From contig JBAYUH010000004.1 in assembly GCA_041675185.1 (NCBI GenBank), positions 1-52,534 on the forward strand: DNA of 52,534 nucleotides, in the 5' to 3' direction. The stretch is from UBA1557 sp041675185. Its GTDB lineage: Bacteria; Patescibacteriota; Patescibacteriia; Magasanikbacterales; UBA922. The translations under genes and the position numbers were made by a program. The stretch's first letter is position 1; each line of letters begins with the position of its first letter. The notes beneath the pieces are model-generated. The model had not been told where the DNA came from, did not search any database, and was given only the letters and a program-made list of their open reading frames with translations. Positions 50,545 to 52,534 of the stretch are shown here, one piece after another.

Positions 50545-50572
50545 AAAGCCTCTAGTAAGAGGTCTTTTTTAT
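50545..50572 (+). terminator. Terminator of the rsmI-metG operon
   Basis: GCCTCT (50548-50553) pairs with AGAGGT (50558-50563; one G-U), followed by T6. Confidence 0.8.
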
Positions 50573-50590
50573 TAAAAAAGATTGATAAAT

Positions 50591-50619
50591 TGACATAATT
50601 GTAATTTTATTATATCTTT
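50591..50619 (+). promoter_or_regulatory. Promoter of structured RNA B
   Basis: TTGACA (50591-50596), 17-bp spacer, TATCTT (50614-50619). The predicted start at about 50626-50627 is the first base of the closing stem. Confidence 0.75.
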
Positions 50620-50625
50620 ATTTTC

Positions 50626-50822
50626 GGAGTAGGGCGGCAGACAGGAAGAGCCATAAAAGCGAAGTGTGCGCATCCTCTTCTTTGGTGTGAAGATCTACGG
50701 TTCGAAGGTAACTTTACCCGTGAAGTCGCTTCTGATTTGTTTGATGTTCCACCAACTTGTGTGTGTCCGTCCTACTCCACACTCAAGTAAAAAATGATTT
50801 CAAAACTACGAAGTCTTTTTTT
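50626..50822 (+). ncRNA. Structured RNA B (tandem with RNA C)
   Basis: GGAGTAGGGCGG (50627-50638) pairs with CCGTCCTACTCC (50767-50778), 12 bp with one G-U. Inside are two arms: GGAAGAG with CTCTTC, topped by GCG/CGC, and TTGGTG with CACCAA enclosing GAAG/CTTC and ACGG/CCGT. The tail ends in GATTTC-GAAGTC plus T7, an intrinsic terminator (50796-50822). No open frame. The TCTACGG..CGAAGGTAAC part resembles RNA A. 6S RNA is the main alternative; a new family is possible. Confidence 0.65.
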
Positions 50823-50837
50823 GTTATGTAAGGGGTA

Positions 50838-50866
50838 TTGACAAAATAGCTAAAATAAGCTACTTT
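50838..50866 (+). promoter_or_regulatory. Promoter of structured RNA C
   Basis: TTGACA (50838-50843), 17-bp spacer, TACTTT (50861-50866). It lies directly behind the RNA B terminator; the predicted start is at about 50871-50873, the closing stem. Confidence 0.75.
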
Positions 50867-50870
50867 GAAA

Positions 50871-51081
50871 GTGGGTGGACAGACATGAAAAAACTACAGT
50901 TAGCTCGTTTTGCGTACGCGGGTTGCAAAATTGGTAGCTTTTGTAGCTCTGAGATGACTTGTCTTGTTTGACTGTAAGATGGCCTTAAGTAGAGGTTTCC
51001 AGTCAACAAAAGATGTTTTGTCTTGGAGCGTGTCTGTTCACCCACTCGTTCCTAAATATTTGCCTTAAAAAGGCTTTTTTT
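50871..51081 (+). ncRNA. Structured RNA C (tandem with RNA B)
   Basis: A 16-bp closing stem: GTGGGTGGACAGAC(AT) pairs with (GT)GTCTGTTCACCCAC ending at 51045, with G-U pairs. Inside, one arm is CTACA...TGTAG with inner AGCT/AGCT and TTTTGC/GCAAAA; a second is GTTTGACTG with CAGTCAAC. GCCTT-AAA-AAGGC plus T7 (51062-51081) terminates it. Same promoter and junction plan as RNA B but little sequence identity. No coding frame of note. Family unknown. Confidence 0.65.
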
Positions 51082-51138
51082 ATTTACTTTTATACACTTT
51101 TATAGTAAAATAAGAATATAATTTTTTATTCATAATTT

Positions 51139-51675
51139 ATGAATTTGACTGACATTATTTTTCTTATAATTATTGGTAGTTTTGGTATTTATGGTTTTTG
51201 GACAGGATTTGTTAGAGCTTTTGGTTCTCTTGTTGGTAGTTTTTTAGGTGTTTATTTAGCTGGAAGATATTATCAAGATTTAGCCAATTGGCTCACATCT
51301 TTTACTGGCTGGCAACTCAACACTAGTAAGGTACTTATGTTTATTATAGCCTTTTTTATTATCACTAGTGCTATTGGTGTTTTGTTTTGGTTTATAGATA
51401 AAATTTTTAAAATAGTTTCTATTATTCCTTTTGTAAAAACATTTAATCGTTTGTTTGGTTTAGGGCTTGGTTTTTTAGAAGGTGTTTTGAGTGTTGGTCT
51501 TTTTGTCTATTTTGTAGAGAGAATACCACTTTCTGAAAAGATAATGACAGGTTTGGCACACTCAATAATTGCACCAGCTTTGAGTAACATTGCTTCTATT
51601 TTTTTACCTCTATTACCTCAAGCTTTACAACTTTTGCATTCAACTGTTGATTATGTAGAAAACGTTATCAAATAA
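51139..51675 (+). CDS. CvpA-family membrane protein
   Basis: 178 residues with four transmembrane helices (about 4-24, 28-45, 62-90, 100-125). The pattern DIIFLIIIGSFGIYGFWTGF, VRAFGSLVGSFLGVYLAGRY is that of CvpA, a membrane protein linked to colicin V export and envelope homeostasis with no clear biochemical role. The stop lies 3 bases before tatD. Confidence 0.88.
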   Translation: MNLTDIIFLIIIGSFGIYGFWTGFVRAFGSLVGSFLGVYLAGRYYQDLANWLTSFTGWQLNTSKVLMFIIAFFIITSAIGVLFWFIDKIFKIVSIIPFVKTFNRLFGLGLGFLEGVLSVGLFVYFVERIPLSEKIMTGLAHSIIAPALSNIASIFLPLLPQALQLLHSTVDYVENVIK

Positions 51676-51678
51676 TTT

Positions 51679-52527
51679 ATGATTCTAGATTCTCATTGTC
51701 ATATACAATTCAAAGGTTTTGATGAAGAGCTTGAGAATGTTTTGAAAATTTGTGCTGAAAAAAAAATTTGGTTGCATGCTATAGGTACTCAAAAAGATAC
51801 TAGTAAAAAAGCCGTAGAATTGGCAGAAAGTCATGACAATATTTTTGCGTCTATTGGTATTCATCCAGTACATTTGTTTCCAACACATGTTGATGAAGAA
51901 GAATCATCTTTTGTTTCTCGTGAAGAAAATTTTGATGAAGAATATTTTGCTGATTTACTCAAGTCGAATAAAGTGATTGCAATAGGGGAATGTGGTTTGG
52001 ATTTGTATCATGTACCAAAAGATAAAGAGGTTAGTGAAGTTTTGAAAAAACAAAAAGAAGTATTTTTGGCTCAGTATAATTTTGCTCAAAAATATAAATT
52101 ACCACTTGTTATCCATGTTCGTGATGCTCACAAAGAAATGATAGAGGTTTTGGAAAAATTATCAAAGCCAATTTGTGGTGTAGTACATTGTTTTAGTGGT
52201 GATTGGTCTGTGGCTAGTAAATATCTAGAGTTTGGGTTGAATCTGGGATTTACTGGTATTATTACTTTTCCAATCAAAAAAACTGAACCAAAAATTCAGA
52301 AAGATCTATGGGAAGTAGTAGAAAAAGTACCTTTGGATAGATTTATAGTAGAAACTGACGCTCCTTATCTAGCTCCACAAAAATATCGTGGTCAGAGGTG
52401 TGAACCTTGGATGGTAGAGGAAGTTGTGGATAAAATTGCTGAATTGAAGAATTTAGGTGTTGAAGAAATAAAAGAAATTGCTTGGAAAAATAGTTTGAGA
52501 GTGTTTGATAAGATAAAAGTAAAGTAA
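51679..52527 (+). CDS. tatD: TatD-family metal-dependent hydrolase/DNase
   Basis: 282 residues, TIM-barrel amidohydrolase. Metal ligands: DSHCHIQF (H5 and H7), GECGLDLYH (catalytic Glu near 113), VIHVRDA (His near 151), HCFSG (near 175) and ETDAPYLAP (Asp near 222). TatD enzymes are 3'-5' exodeoxyribonucleases or D-aminoacyl-type hydrolases acting in DNA repair or quality control. Overlapping-type spacing suggests an operon with cvpA. It ends 7 bases before the window edge. Confidence 0.93.
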   Translation: MILDSHCHIQFKGFDEELENVLKICAEKKIWLHAIGTQKDTSKKAVELAESHDNIFASIGIHPVHLFPTHVDEEESSFVSREENFDEEYFADLLKSNKVIAIGECGLDLYHVPKDKEVSEVLKKQKEVFLAQYNFAQKYKLPLVIHVRDAHKEMIEVLEKLSKPICGVVHCFSGDWSVASKYLEFGLNLGFTGIITFPIKKTEPKIQKDLWEVVEKVPLDRFIVETDAPYLAPQKYRGQRCEPWMVEEVVDKIAELKNLGVEEIKEIAWKNSLRVFDKIKVK

Positions 52528-52534
52528 TTAGTAA

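Noticed and set aside
50627..50778. RNA B as tmRNA or SRP RNA because of GGTTCGAAGG
   Set aside because: No tRNA-like acceptor, no tag frame and no GGAAG..AGCAGCC signature; the TTCGAA stretch alone is not evidence.
50860..51045. 61-codon minus-strand frame over RNA C
   Set aside because: Bounded by the closing stem of RNA C and lies opposite to a consensus promoter; no protein signature.
1..52534. CRISPR array
   Set aside because: No series of direct repeats of 24-40 bases with regular spacers, and no cas genes.

Overview
The window is AT-rich chromosomal DNA from a bacterium that is most likely a member of the Candidate Phyla Radiation (Patescibacteria). This is inferred from gene content, not from a marker tree. 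The signs are an archaeal-type UMP kinase, a translin-family protein, compact genes mostly lacking Shine-Dalgarno sites, a conserved coiled-coil/VirD4-like ATPase pair of the kind seen in these genomes, and a primosomal PriA homologue that has lost its ATP-binding loop. UGA is a stop codon here, so the code is the standard bacterial one. Superoxide dismutase, AhpC and a DsbA-like thiol oxidoreductase suggest exposure to oxygen.

Layout. 1-6.4 kb (mostly minus strand): start of a surface protein with a G10 tract running off the left edge, a conserved small protein, a VirD4/TraD-like ATPase with its coiled-coil partner, and cysS behind a structured leader. 6.4-18 kb: a standalone structured RNA, a YvlD-like membrane protein, pyrH, a zinc-ribbon miniprotein, dnaG-rpoD, sod, ahpC, a DsbA-like protein, and an ECF sigma / membrane protein / secreted repeat protein cassette. 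17.1-19.0 kb: a lexA-umuC SOS operon with a LexA-type box inside its promoter.

19.0-36.7 kb is an integrated mobile element. It has ArdC-like, zinc-ribbon and phage-like genes at the left, a compact structured RNA, and a type I restriction-modification locus. That locus is interrupted by a PHP-domain/ABC-type ATPase gene and a small acidic gene, and is followed by a DUF2130 nuclease-like protein. A primase-polymerase/helicase replication protein and a large serine recombinase complete it; the recombinase frame ends inside a tRNA-Lys gene, the probable integration target.

36.7-52.5 kb: translin-family gene, another structured RNA, a Mur-ligase-like gene, a glycosyltransferase and a Wzy-like polymerase, fmt-def-priA, a MEMO/LigB-like protein, a secreted repeat protein, two tiny membrane proteins, rsmI-metG, two paralogous small membrane proteins, two tandem structured RNAs, cvpA and tatD.

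The most unusual signal is non-coding. Five loci (A 6419, E 20744, D 37718 on the minus strand, B 50627, C 50871) have the same plan: a sigma-70-like promoter with a 17-18 bp spacer, a predicted start at or near a long stem, 140-230 nt of nested hairpins, and a U-run. None carries the hallmarks I know for tRNA, tmRNA, SRP RNA or RNase P RNA. Some could be 6S RNA, but I could not fold or search them.
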